Source: Candidatus Obscuribacter phosphatis (GTDB lineage Bacteria; Cyanobacteriota; Vampirovibrionia; Obscuribacterales; Obscuribacteraceae). From it: a stretch of DNA of 64,000 nt. The notes beneath the pieces are model-generated. The model had not been told where the DNA came from. It searched no databases and saw only the letters and a list, made by a program, of their open reading frames with translations. The stretch covers positions 621,105 through 685,104 of the forward strand of contig MOYA01000001.1 in NCBI GenBank assembly GCA_001899315.1, in the 5' to 3' direction. The position numbers and the translations under genes were made by a program. Shown here piece by piece: positions 10,401 to 17,764 of the stretch (within the stretch, counting starts at the first letter, position 1; each line of letters starts with the position of its first letter).

Positions 10401-10946
10401 GTGCATCGCTCGATTGGGCAGAATATCGAGTATTTAGACAATGAGATTGAGACTTTGGAGAAGGAGATATTAGAGTTGATCCACCGCTATCCAAAGCTTC
10501 GTCGAGACTATGATCTCTTAATCTCGATAATCGGTGTAGGGCAAACCGCTGCAGTGACATTCTTGGGTGAATTGTCAGCCGCCAGTAACTTTGCCAGCAG
10601 CCGAGAATTGGAAGTAATCTGCGGAATAACTCCCCGCCTATTCGAGTCCGGCTCATCAGTCAGAGGAAGACCCCGAATGTCTAAAGTCGGGAATGCGCGG
10701 ATACGGAAGGCCCTATACATGCCGGCACTCTGCGCTTTCCGAACAAATCCAGTCTTGCGCGACTTTGCCGATTGACTGAGGGCTGCAGGAAAACCAGGTA
10801 AGGTAGTTGTTGGCGCAGTCATGCGAAAGCTCCTAAGGATCATGTTCGCCGTGGTCAAGACCGGCAAACACTTAGAGATCGACTTCAAGTCCAGACGGCC
10901 GCTGTCGGCTCCAGCAGTAGCCTTGACGGCAATCGTAACTGAATAG
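10401..10946 (+). pseudogene. IS110-family transposase C-terminal remnant
   Basis: The translation matches the C-terminal Transposase_20 region of IS110-type DEDD transposases: LISIIGVGQTAAVTFLGEL, a CGITPRLFESGSSVRGR segment, and SKVGNARIRKALYMPAL. A single in-frame TGA at 10773 interrupts it. Beyond that stop the same frame continues with family-like sequence (VMRKLLRIMFAVVKTGKHLE) to a TAG at 10944. The N-terminal RuvC-like half is missing. The combination of truncation and internal stop marks it as dead. Confidence 0.8.
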
Positions 10947-11235
10947 AGAGCACTTAGAACGACAAAAGACCTACAGCCAGACAGCAAAAACCGTTTCCTG
11001 GTATATGCTGTTCGAGCGCAAAGCAGAAGTGTAGTCAACCCATTGCAGCTGGGGGTGACGATGCTTCTGATTGCGATAAAATTTGCATCTAAAGGGAATG
11101 GTCTGGGCGAAAACTAACTTGACGCCGACCACACTATCTAACGATCGATATCGGATCAATTAGAAGCACGTGCAATTAAGCCGCAACTGCAGAAGTTGTT
11201 GAACAAACCTAGCAACGCTAAACTAAACTTCCGCA

Positions 11236-11706
11236 TCAACCAACAACGTATTCATCAATTTGTCCGGAGTTGGAACAGTGAATTTCTGAGTATTGTTGTT
11301 GTTCGGATTCATAGCCTGGTAGCAACACCCACGCGTCCTCGTAAGTGTCAGAAACTCCAGAGATTGTCAGAATTAACCCATTGGAGAACGTCAGTAAAAG
11401 GTCTCCGCTTGACTCCAACCTCGAAGAATTAAGTTCAGCGCCGATTGCAAGTGCAATCAAAGCGGAGGAATTAGCCCTTGCAATAACTTCCGATGGCAAG
11501 CCGAGGTCCAAAACAGCTTTAGGAGGCTGAAAGTCTTGGATTGTCACAGCAGAGTAAATCCTAAGCTCAGAAACTGAAACATCAGGGTTGGCCGATGCAT
11601 TTGGAAAAAACATCATGTTGCAGACGGTTGAGAAAATCAAAGCCTGGTCAAGAGATCGACCTTCGAGCATTAAACTTACTTTCTCAGACAGAACTGACAT
11701 CGTCAT
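11236..11706 (-). CDS. putative immunity protein (DUF6188-like)
   Basis: A 156-residue soluble protein. The C-terminal third (LLLTFSNGLILTISG, then YEDAWVL) is typical of small immunity proteins such as DUF6188, in which a hydrophobic strand pair is followed by an acidic/aromatic turn. The ATG is preceded by a near-ideal AGGAG six bases away. It begins 15 bases after the stop of the toxin-like gene upstream, the usual toxin-then-immunity order, so the two are probably co-transcribed. Immunity function is inferred from context and fold style, not from a recognised catalytic motif. Confidence 0.6.
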   Translation of the reverse strand: MTMSVLSEKVSLMLEGRSLDQALIFSTVCNMMFFPNASANPDVSVSELRIYSAVTIQDFQPPKAVLDLGLPSEVIARANSSALIALAIGAELNSSRLESSGDLLLTFSNGLILTISGVSDTYEDAWVLLPGYESEQQQYSEIHCSNSGQIDEYVVG

Positions 11707-11721
11707 GGTTAACTCCTGTGG

Positions 11722-11988
11722 TTAATCTTGAGGGTAGTGCCCTGACCCTTTTGACGGATTGTTTTTAAAAGGACTTCCATCAGCTCGAACATAGTTACCA
11801 GAATTTTGGAAGGAGGTCCTTTTACCATGGACTTGCCCGTCCATAGCACGAACGGTAAGGGTCGCCCCTTTGTTCCCATTCGCAATAGCGGTAGCATTAG
11901 GAATCTGGTATTTAGTGCCTGTCTCAACTCCACTTTTGTTGGTGATTGGCTCGCCCTTAAGGCCTGCATTTGCGAACTCTTCCTTCAT
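11722..11988 (-). CDS. free-standing C-terminal toxin-like module of a polymorphic toxin
   Basis: An 88-residue basic, Gly/Asn-rich polypeptide with a layout seen in C-terminal toxin tails of Rhs or contact-dependent proteins: a YQIPNATAIANGNKG segment, LTVRAMDGQVHGKRTSF, then NYVRADGSPF and a terminal GHYP. There is no delivery domain, no signal peptide and no RHS repeat. In-frame stops lie directly upstream of the ATG, so it is either an orphan cassette or the fragment left after loss of the parent protein. The putative immunity gene follows 15 bases later. The upstream side abuts a small element with inverted ends. Toxic activity is inferred only. Confidence 0.5.
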   Translation of the reverse strand: MKEEFANAGLKGEPITNKSGVETGTKYQIPNATAIANGNKGATLTVRAMDGQVHGKRTSFQNSGNYVRADGSPFKNNPSKGSGHYPQD

Positions 11989-12006
11989 TTTAGCTTAATT
12001 CCCACG

Positions 12007-12229
12007 TGTCACTTTGCACGCTATTTGCGACAGTTTTTTGCACGATATTTGCATCACTTGACTGGTCAGATCACCCTGAAAGTCGAATCACCTCTAGCGG
12101 ACTTCTAAGCAGAAGTCCCACTGTTACTGAGTCTATGCAATAGTGCCATACATACGGAGGCTGTGCAAATATCGCGCAATGTCACATTTATCTTGCAAAA
12201 ATCTATAGCGTTTTTCGTGCAACGTGACA
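12007..12229. mobile_element. 223-bp MITE-like element with TniA/Tn7-like inverted ends
   Basis: The region is bounded by inverted TGTCAC(T/G)TTGCACG ends. Each end also contains further sites of the type TTTTTGCA(C/A)GATATTTGC, so the ends hold multiple related sites rather than one terminal repeat. That layout resembles the multi-site ends of Tn7/Tn5053-type transposons, where TnsB or TniA binds repeated motifs. There is no coding capacity inside, and no matching target-site duplication is visible at the edges. It lies between the toxin-like gene and the Sel1 gene. Confidence 0.5.
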
Positions 12230-12277
12230 TTCGTTCCGGTAGAGCTAGAATATGAACTGTAGACCGGAGCCATCCGC

Positions 12278-13255
12278 ATGGGTAGACCAATTTATCGAAG
12301 ATTCCCCTTAACGCTTTCACTTGCCCTCCTCTTGGGGCTTTGCATGACACTGTGTCTCGCGCAGAATGGACAACTCCGACAGGCAGAAGATGCCCTGCAC
12401 GCCAAGCGCTACACCGAAGCACAGAAAATACTAGAACGGTTGACCAACAGTGGCAATGCGAGAGCAGCGTCGATGTTAGGAGACATCCATTTTAGAGGAT
12501 TAGGTGTGCCGCGAAATTTCAGCAAGGCGAAAGAGTTGTGGGAAAAGTCAGCAGCTGGAGGTGATCCGAACGGGATGTGCAACCTGGCTCAACTACTCGG
12601 TGTTGGCATCACTGGTCCAGTCGATTCCAAAAAGGTTGTGAACCTTTTTGAACGGGCGGCGCGGCTGGGCTCTGCTAAGGCACAATATGGTATGGGTCTG
12701 TTGCACCTTGAAGGATTTGCGACTAAACCAGATTACTCCCGTGCGGCTAAATACTTCGCCTTGAGCGCCAAACGCGGTAACGGGGATGCAGAATGCCTAC
12801 TGGCACATTTGTACGAACACGGTTTGGGCGTTTCAAAGGATCCCAAAAGAGCCGCGGCTCTGATGAAGTCAGCCATTAGCCACGGTTGTCCACGTGGAGA
12901 GTCAGAGATCGGAAGAATGTATTGCTACGGAATAGTAATGCCAAAAGATTATGGCAAAGCCTACTATTGGCTCAGCAAAGCTGCGGCCGATGGCAACGGG
13001 AGCGCAATGGCCGACCTAGGCGGAATGTACGCGGACGGAAAAGGCGTCAAGGTAAATACAGAGAGGGCATTGGATTTGTATGTTGAAGCAGACAAGAATG
13101 GCTGCCCGTCTGCAACATTTTGGCTGGCAGAAAGATATAGAGAAGGGAAGGGATTCCCTAAGGATCTGAAGAAAGCAAGGACTCTATTTGAGGAATCGGT
13201 GAAACGTGGGGACAAAGGGTCGGCGGATAAGCTGAAACTAATTACTACAGAGTAG
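12278..13255 (+). CDS. secreted Sel1-like repeat protein
   Basis: A 325-residue protein with an N-terminal signal peptide (basic start, hydrophobic core LTLSLALLLGLCMTLCLA, cleavage near AQN) followed by about seven Sel1-like TPR repeats. Each repeat shows the A...LG..Y..G.GV..D...A..W...AA..G pattern, for example YEHGLGVSKDPKRAAALMKSA. Sel1 repeats form helical solenoids used for protein-protein contacts in secretion and signalling. The start ATG has GGAG about 12 bases upstream. The gene is monocistronic, between the MITE-like element and an IS remnant. Its partner cannot be inferred from position. Confidence 0.88.
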   Translation: MGRPIYRRFPLTLSLALLLGLCMTLCLAQNGQLRQAEDALHAKRYTEAQKILERLTNSGNARAASMLGDIHFRGLGVPRNFSKAKELWEKSAAGGDPNGMCNLAQLLGVGITGPVDSKKVVNLFERAARLGSAKAQYGMGLLHLEGFATKPDYSRAAKYFALSAKRGNGDAECLLAHLYEHGLGVSKDPKRAAALMKSAISHGCPRGESEIGRMYCYGIVMPKDYGKAYYWLSKAAADGNGSAMADLGGMYADGKGVKVNTERALDLYVEADKNGCPSATFWLAERYREGKGFPKDLKKARTLFEESVKRGDKGSADKLKLITTE

Positions 13256-13351
13256 CTGACGAACCTGATCAACAAGCTCAAATTACGTTACGTGCTTCAG
13301 TCAGTAAGCTACTCAAGCATCGATTTTTCTCTTCGATTTTAGAACATGGTT

Positions 13352-13669
13352 TGACCTGTCTCAAGTTTAGTAGACAACCAGAAAATTACGAAGTTGCTTT
13401 AACTGACCAGTACTCATCGTCAAATTCCTCAGCTGTTTTATAGCCAAGCGAGCTGTAAAGTCTTCGCCTGTTGTAGAAGACTTCAATGTACGCAATGATC
13501 TCATCCTTTAGGGTGGCTGAAGGTCTCAGACAGTAGATATCTAGCTGCTGCTTAAGTGTGCCGAAGAATGATTCAGTAGAAGCGTTGTCCCAGCAATCGC
13601 CTTTACGACTGTCATCACATATGGAGGCTTCGTACAAATCTAGGTGTCAACTTTTCTTGGGACAGGTCA
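13352..13669. mobile_element. internally deleted IS3-type element (318 bp)
   Basis: The left end TGACCTGTCTCAAG and the inverted right end TGACCTGTCCCAAG are both present, but only the last part of OrfB and the extreme 5' end remain between them. The left 258 bp match the left part of the element at 18559-19057, and the right 60 bp match its right end. The deletion joins the two directly, giving a short non-autonomous derivative. Confidence 0.85.
13386..13637 (-). pseudogene. IS3-type OrfB C-terminal remnant
   Basis: Carries the end of an IS3-family transposase: RKGDCWDNASTESFFGTLKQ with the catalytic Glu, then the VFYNRRRLYSSLGYKTAEEF tail. The first residues come from the opposite end of the element through the internal deletion, so both catalytic Asp residues are missing. 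Non-functional. Confidence 0.85.
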
Positions 13670-13752
13670 GTAACAAACTGAGTACACCCCAAAAGGAGTG
13701 TCATTTTATCCTAGCTAGCATTTAATAATGAAAGAGCTCCGCTCGTGTTGAT

Positions 13753-14229
13753 TTATAAAGACTCTTGCTCAATACCAAAGTTGGAATACTGGTAAAAGTG
13801 AATTACTATTTTTACCTTTGCATTGGTAGGCGCGGAAAAATGACAGTTCTTAAGGCTATTTTGTAGAAACGCAATCCCTCTGTCTTTTACTGCGGCATCA
13901 ACTCCGTTAATATTGTCAACCGGAAGAAACTCAGTCAATTTGCCGTTCTTATCTAACAAACAGGAAAACGACACATTTGATAAACCTTGCTTAGGATGAC
14001 GATCAAATTCTTGAACACTATATTCTAAAACCTTCTCAATTTCTCTGATCCAGGGAGAGTTCCTGTATTCAGCCTCCGATAAAAGGCTTCGCGCATGACC
14101 AGGTTTTCTGCTTATCGTATCTGTGGGCTTAAACACAAACCGCTTCATACGGTCCGAGCCATTGGCAGTTCGAGCAGAAAAAGCTGCCACAGCTAGTATT
14201 AGTATCACAAGAATGCAAAATCTATTCAT
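13753..14229 (-). CDS. secreted TonB-C-like hypothetical protein
   Basis: About 158 residues with a clear signal peptide (MNRFCILVILILAVAAFSAR). The mature part has a FSCLLDKNGKLTEFLPVD strand pair followed by a helix and VKIVIHF, which resembles the TonB C-terminal fold seen in many small periplasmic proteins. The start at 14229 is favoured over the longer frame because AGAGGTG lies 6-7 bases upstream and the signal peptide begins there. It is a single gene between an IS remnant and an intrinsic terminator. Function unknown. Confidence 0.65.
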   Translation of the reverse strand: MNRFCILVILILAVAAFSARTANGSDRMKRFVFKPTDTISRKPGHARSLLSEAEYRNSPWIREIEKVLEYSVQEFDRHPKQGLSNVSFSCLLDKNGKLTEFLPVDNINGVDAAVKDRGIAFLQNSLKNCHFSAPTNAKVKIVIHFYQYSNFGIEQESL

Positions 14230-14257
14230 ACGAATCACCTCTTGCTTGAATATATCA

Positions 14258-14285
14258 AAAGAGGAGAGCGAAAGCTCTCCTCTTT
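14258..14285 (-). terminator. perfect 12-bp stem with 4-base loop
   Basis: AAAGAGGAGAGC pairs perfectly with its complement across a four-base loop. Read on the minus strand it ends in TTTT. It would end transcripts coming from the SUKH gene and insulate the secreted protein gene that starts 29 bases later. Confidence 0.75.
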
Positions 14286-14585
14286 CTCTACAGCAGTTAA
14301 GGACGCTCTTTTGCAAAAAGCTTTTTCAAAATAGGCAGCGAGATAAGAGCAAGTAACTCCTTTACCAATCTCCGTGTTCATGCAGCTTCAAGTTCAGCAT
14401 TGAGAGATTTCAGAACTCTTCGTAGAGAGAATGATTTTCAATTCCGAAGATTCCCTCAATTAGATACACTACGCCCTTGAAGCCTGGCAAGAGTTGCCAT
14501 GGACACATTTGACCTTTCCGTTTTGGCAGTAATTCACTTGGGGTTTCTAGCTGCATTTCGCTCAATTTCCTCCAATACTGAGTAT
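14286..14585. other. intergenic, nothing recognised
   Basis: About 300 bp between the terminator and the SUKH gene. No credible gene, repeat or RNA structure was seen. Confidence 0.4.
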
Positions 14586-15083
14586 TCAGATATCAACGAG
14601 CCCTTCCTTGACAAGAAATTCTTTGTAATTAGGCCAGGAAAGGCAACTTTCGTCGACGCAGCGACTTAGCCAATTCGAGAATTGAGCGTCCACTAACTCT
14701 GGTTGATAAGATGACTGCTGAAAGCGATAAACGGGTGGATCATCACCATCTTTCGTATCAAAGAAAATAAACTGGTAGCCTTGATGGGAATAGAACACAA
14801 AGGCTGTAGGAGCCAACTTATAGCCAGAATCAGAAGTTTGAATTACTTCTTTAGCAGTGTTCTTGCAATTCAAAACATCCGGAAAATAGATATCACTTCC
14901 TTGGAACAGCCATCCTGCACCGTTTCCCATTACATCCAAAAATTCCAAGTATGCCCGCGGCATGGGGCCGGAAATGGACGACTGCACTTGAGCAATTTCA
15001 AGTTCAGAACAACCCGCTAGGGTTTGTGTAGTGGCCACGCCTACAGACAATAGCTTGTCAACAAGGTCTTGGTACTGATTCAC
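14586..15083 (-). CDS. SMI1/KNR4 (SUKH) family immunity protein
   Basis: A 165-residue protein with the SUKH signature: an N-terminal helix, the E.E.A..Q pattern followed by ISGPMPRAYLEFLDVMGNGAG, a DIYFPDVLNCK segment, and a C-terminal helical stretch with WLSRCVDES. SUKH proteins are common antidotes of nuclease and deaminase toxins in polymorphic toxin systems. The start codon overlaps the stop of the truncated deaminase gene by four bases (15080-15083), the standard toxin-to-immunity coupling. With the toxin broken, this gene is now probably an orphan antidote that could still protect against relatives' toxins. Confidence 0.85.
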   Translation of the reverse strand: MNQYQDLVDKLLSVGVATTQTLAGCSELEIAQVQSSISGPMPRAYLEFLDVMGNGAGWLFQGSDIYFPDVLNCKNTAKEVIQTSDSGYKLAPTAFVFYSHQGYQFIFFDTKDGDDPPVYRFQQSSYQPELVDAQFSNWLSRCVDESCLSWPNYKEFLVKEGLVDI

Positions 15084-15295
15084 TTTCTAAATCCCTTAGG
15101 CAATCTCAGAGGCAGCTTACTATAAGTGACATTTAGTGTCACAAGCGGAAAGTCTTCGCGAAATTTTTCTATCATAGGCGCGCATGAATCGCAAGGTAGC
15201 ATTTCAGTGTAGAGATTTACAACTCTGGTGCTTTCCTTGGTCAAGCCCCTGGCCAGCTGCTCCACCCGACTGTATTTCTTTCTCTTGTTCGCCAT
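15080..15295 (-). pseudogene. truncated deaminase-fold toxin, 5' end replaced by IS sequence
   Basis: The last 60 residues carry a zinc-binding deaminase segment typical of polymorphic toxins: VVNLYTEMLPCDSC with the PCxxC pair, then a helix and FPLVTLNVTY. The upstream H/C-A-E motif that supplies the other zinc ligand and the catalytic Glu is absent, so deaminase activity is not expected. The first residues, MANKRKK, are the start of an IS3 OrfA in the adjoining IS end, and an AAGGTGG ribosome-binding site from the IS precedes the ATG. The fragment may therefore still be translated and couple translation to the SUKH gene. A TTG at 15313 would extend it further into the IS. Confidence 0.75.
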
Positions 15296-15374
15296 TGTCG
15301 ATCCACCTTGCAAGTGTCATCACATATGGCGGCTTCGTACAAATCTAGGTGTCAACTTTTCTTGGAACAGGTCA
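15269..15374. mobile_element. right-end fragment of the IS3-type element
   Basis: About 106 bp nearly identical to 18952-19057, from the first codons of OrfA to the terminal AACAGGTCA. No left end is present. Its inner boundary coincides with the break in the deaminase toxin, so an IS-mediated deletion probably removed the rest of that gene. Confidence 0.8.
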
Positions 15375-15488
15375 CGCCAATTAATTCGCAACATCATGCA
15401 TTAACCGTGCAAGTCTTTATGAAATTTATCGAGAAAATTCGCAGTGGCTAATACGTGAAGTTCTGATAACACCCAAAGTGTTTCATTC

Positions 15489-15516
15489 GAAAGAGCCCCA
15501 TGGCAGCGGCTCTTTC
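15489..15516. terminator. hairpin directly after an immunity-like gene
   Basis: GAAAGAGCC pairs with GGCTCTTTC across ten bases, immediately after the stop codon at 15517. A related hairpin (GAAGAGCC/GGCTCTTC) occurs at the end of the paralogous gene at 19172. Confidence 0.6.
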
Positions 15517-15780
15517 TCATTTTTGAGCTGCGACTTTCCTTACAAAATCAGGATGAATTTCTTCCTTTACCCCACCACCAAAGTCTATGTACAAACAAGT
15601 CCCAATTGAATCGTAGCACCAGATACGCAGGATTTTACCTACGCCTAATTCTGGGTACTCCACCGAGTCACCTACCTGCAAAACGGTTCCATCTTGCAGT
15701 CTCACAGGATCTTCTAGAATCGTTGGCAGTGTGATTTCCATCTCAAATTGTGGAACGACTGCCTCTTGGTCGTCTGTCAT
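15517..15780 (-). CDS. Tudor/SH3-like putative immunity protein (paralogue of the gene at 19172)
   Basis: An 87-residue acidic protein. The core GDSVEYPELGVGKILRI, then CLYIDFGGGVKEEIH, follows the pattern of the Tudor-like domain at the end of UvrD/PcrA helicases (GD.V.H..FG.G.V...V.F..G.K). It is clearly paralogous to the gene at 19172-19474. The ATG at 15780 has GAGGTG seven bases upstream, so the gene itself looks intact although an IS lies 50 bp upstream; the frame stays open into the IS. A leftover toxin tail precedes it (15792-15830). Immunity function is inferred from the same arrangement next to the WG-repeat protein. Confidence 0.6.
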   Translation of the reverse strand: MTDDQEAVVPQFEMEITLPTILEDPVRLQDGTVLQVGDSVEYPELGVGKILRIWCYDSIGTCLYIDFGGGVKEEIHPDFVRKVAAQK

Positions 15781-15791
15781 TCGTAGCACCT

Positions 15792-15830
15792 CTATGGCTT
15801 CTCTGGCAATTTCAAATACAATCTTGGCTG
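15792..15830 (-). pseudogene. last 12 codons of a toxin-domain paralogue, cut by IS
   Basis: Upstream of the immunity-like gene a frame ends QPRLYLKLPEKP followed by TAG. This resembles the last residues of the WG-repeat protein (IPSFDFKLGK then TGA), which also ends directly before its immunity gene. The left end of the IS element at 15831 removes everything before it. Confidence 0.45.
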
Positions 15831-15857
15831 TGACCCCACCCATTTTCTTGTACCACG

Positions 15858-16643
15858 TCAAGCAGACAATTTCTGTTCTCGAAAGTGCTGAGCGAATTGC
15901 GATGGTGCAATTCGTCTCAGCGATCCGTGCGGTCTGACTGTGTTGTAGTCTTGCCTCCATTCCCATGTGATTATGCTGGCTTCATCGATTGAACGAAACC
16001 ACACTTCGTTCAGACATTCATCTCGAAATCGCCCGTTAAACGATTCGCAAATCCCGTTTTCCATCGGCTTGCCAGGACGAATGAAATCGAGGTCGACGTT
16101 GTGGGTTTTCGACCAATTAAAGAGCGCTTTGCCGGTGAATTCTGGACCGTTATCGAGGACAAGGCTTCCGGGCTTGCCGTAGCACCAGACAAGACGTTCT
16201 AGCACCCGAGCAACGCGCTCTCCAGGGAGGCTAAAATCGACCTCAATGGCCAGGCACTCGCGAGTAAATTCATCAATGACATTCAATGTTCTAAATCTCC
16301 TGCCGGTAGACAGACTGTCGCTAACAAAATCGAGCGACCAGCGTTGACATGGATACGTAGCTGGTTCAAGCGGTTTTCGCAGGCGTCTTTCTCTTTTGCG
16401 GCAACGTTTACGCACCTGCAGTCCCTCTTGTTTGTAAATCCGATAGACACGCTTCTTATTGATCCGCAGTCCATCTCGTTGCAGCAGCCAGGTAATTCGT
16501 TCGTAACCGAATCTCTTTCTGTCATGCGCAATATCTATTATTTGCTTCCGAAGTGCAGACTCATCCTTTTTGCTGCTCTTGTGTCGTTGCGTCGCCCTGG
16601 GCAGACCCACAGCGAGGCAAGCTTTGCGCTCACTCAATCCCAC
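15858..16643 (-). CDS. IS3-family transposase OrfB (DDE integrase core)
   Basis: 261 residues from a GTG start. It contains an HTH_21-type region ([16 protein letters not shown]), then the rve core with WSLDFVSD (first Asp), [15 protein letters not shown] (second Asp) and [18 protein letters not shown] (Glu), and ends with the usual [17 protein letters not shown]. The same frame is open upstream to the end of OrfA. The natural product is therefore likely an OrfAB fusion made by -1 frameshifting on AAAAAAG at 16691-16697, with the separate GTG start giving a shorter form. All catalytic residues are present. Confidence 0.93.
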   Translation of the reverse strand: MGLSERKACLAVGLPRATQRHKSSKKDESALRKQIIDIAHDRKRFGYERITWLLQRDGLRINKKRVYRIYKQEGLQVRKRCRKRERRLRKPLEPATYPCQRWSLDFVSDSLSTGRRFRTLNVIDEFTRECLAIEVDFSLPGERVARVLERLVWCYGKPGSLVLDNGPEFTGKALFNWSKTHNVDLDFIRPGKPMENGICESFNGRFRDECLNEVWFRSIDEASIITWEWRQDYNTVRPHGSLRRIAPSQFAQHFREQKLSA

Positions 16644-16684
16644 CTCCTCAAAGGCCGCTACAGCGGCTCTCTTCTGAGAGGTGG

Positions 16685-16951
16685 TCAGTACTTTTTTGAG
16701 AGTGCGTTCTTGTATCCGTCAATGAGCAAAGTCTGTTCGCCAAGCAGCTTCTTTAGCTGTATGTTCTCATCCTCTAACTGTCTCAGGCGTTTAACATCCG
16801 CGGACTGCATGCCGCCACATTTGGCTCGCCAGTTGTACAGTGTTTCGTTCGAGATTCCGTGCTTGCAACAGAGCTCAGCGTTTGTAGTGCCTGCTTCTGA
16901 CTCTCTGAGAATAGCGACGATCTGTTCATCCGTGTATCGACTCTTTTTCAT
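16685..16951 (-). CDS. IS3-family transposase OrfA (helix-turn-helix)
   Basis: An 88-residue DNA-binding protein. The HTH_Tnp_1 region ([18 protein letters not shown], then [17 protein letters not shown]) is followed by a leucine-zipper-like helix ([16 protein letters not shown]), which multimerises OrfA with OrfAB. The last codons run over the A6G slippery sequence that allows -1 frameshifting into OrfB. The ATG lies close to the right inverted end, as usual for this family. Confidence 0.93.
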   Translation of the reverse strand: MKKSRYTDEQIVAILRESEAGTTNAELCCKHGISNETLYNWRAKCGGMQSADVKRLRQLEDENIQLKKLLGEQTLLIDGYKNALSKKY

Positions 16952-17038
16952 TTTTACCTTCTCCCGACTGATTGAAACTATGACTTAAATTTGTTCAATC
17001 GTCTACTTGGCCTGGTTCAAGTTCTCGGGGTGGGGTCA

Positions 17039-17192
17039 GATGAGCTCCAGGGCGCCGGCTTAGAGACATATGATTAGCAATAGACCAAACAACTTCTTTC
17101 TCTTGTTCACCATTGTCGATCCCCCTTGCAAGTGTCATCATATATGGAGGCTTCGTACAAATCTTGGTGTCAACTTTTCTTGGGACAGGTCA
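17039..17192. mobile_element. right half of the deleted IS3-type element
   Basis: 154 bp nearly identical to 18904-19057, including the internal deletion junction of that copy. The left half has been replaced by the intact IS at 15831-17038. Sharing the same junction means the deleted form itself was copied or duplicated. Confidence 0.85.
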
Positions 17193-17209
17193 AAGACAGG
17201 GGTTCAACA

Positions 17210-17530
17210 ATGGGATACGATTTACACGTCACACGCAAAGAATTCTGGGCTGATGAAGATGGACCACAAATACTATTTGAAGAGTGGTCTAAATTGGTAG
17301 AGTTGGATCCGGACTTGGAACTAGATAGCCAAAATGATGGAAGCTATTTTATTTTTCATCATCCGACGGAAAATGTTCTATTTGCATGGTGCGACACAGG
17401 TGAGATTACCTCCAAAAATCCAGATAAAATGACATTAGCGAAGCTTCTCCAAATTGCAACAAAACTCAAAGCACAGGTTCAAGGAGATGATGGGGAAATC
17501 TACTCTAGGCTTGAAGATATGCCAGACTAA
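17210..17530 (+). CDS. YDLHITR-type hypothetical, possible immunity protein
   Basis: A 106-residue protein starting MGYDLHVTRKEFWADEDGP, followed by EEWSKLVELDPDLELD. This N-terminus recurs in a widespread family of small bacterial proteins often found among immunity genes of toxin islands. That is recollection of the pattern, and the family has no established function. The ATG has AGGGG about eight bases upstream, and the frame before it belongs to the IS end. A perfect 15-bp stem follows the stop, so it forms its own transcription unit. The IS right end directly upstream may supply or disrupt its promoter. Confidence 0.65.
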   Translation: MGYDLHVTRKEFWADEDGPQILFEEWSKLVELDPDLELDSQNDGSYFIFHHPTENVLFAWCDTGEITSKNPDKMTLAKLLQIATKLKAQVQGDDGEIYSRLEDMPD

Positions 17531-17535
17531 AGAGA

Positions 17536-17567
17536 GCAGTAGGCACAACTCCAGTTGTGCCTACTGC
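17536..17567 (+). terminator. perfect 15-bp stem-loop terminator
   Basis: GCAGTAGGCACAACT pairs perfectly with its complement across two bases, five bases after the stop codon. The T-tract after it is weak (TTCAGAATG). Confidence 0.7.
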
Positions 17568-17764
17568 TTCAGAATGTCATTAATCTAGTGAATCCGGTGC
17601 ACTTTTATAGTAACGTTTGAAGGCACGTTACGAAACTAGATTGTCTCAATCAGCATAGATACATAGGGGTTGTGACAAATAATGCCGCAATTATCACGAC
17701 ATTCAACTCCGTCAGTGACACCCGCTCGAGAATCTATTGAGTTAGGTGCGCTTACACGTGCTGT

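Larger units (their letters stand above)
15831..17038 (-). mobile_element. apparently intact IS3-family insertion sequence (IS407-like), 1208 bp
   Basis: Inverted ends TGACCCCACCC with further matches (…CTTG…AAG) bound two overlapping-phase transposase frames. Both frames are intact, the DDE residues are present, and an A6G slippery run links them. Direct repeats are not visible. The right flank is a fragment of another IS and the left flank is a toxin/immunity module, so flanking deletions have probably occurred. Confidence 0.88.

Noticed and set aside
15831..17038. Target-site duplication for the intact IS3 element
   Set aside because: The flanks GCTG and GATG do not match. The right flank is another IS fragment, so the original site cannot be recovered.
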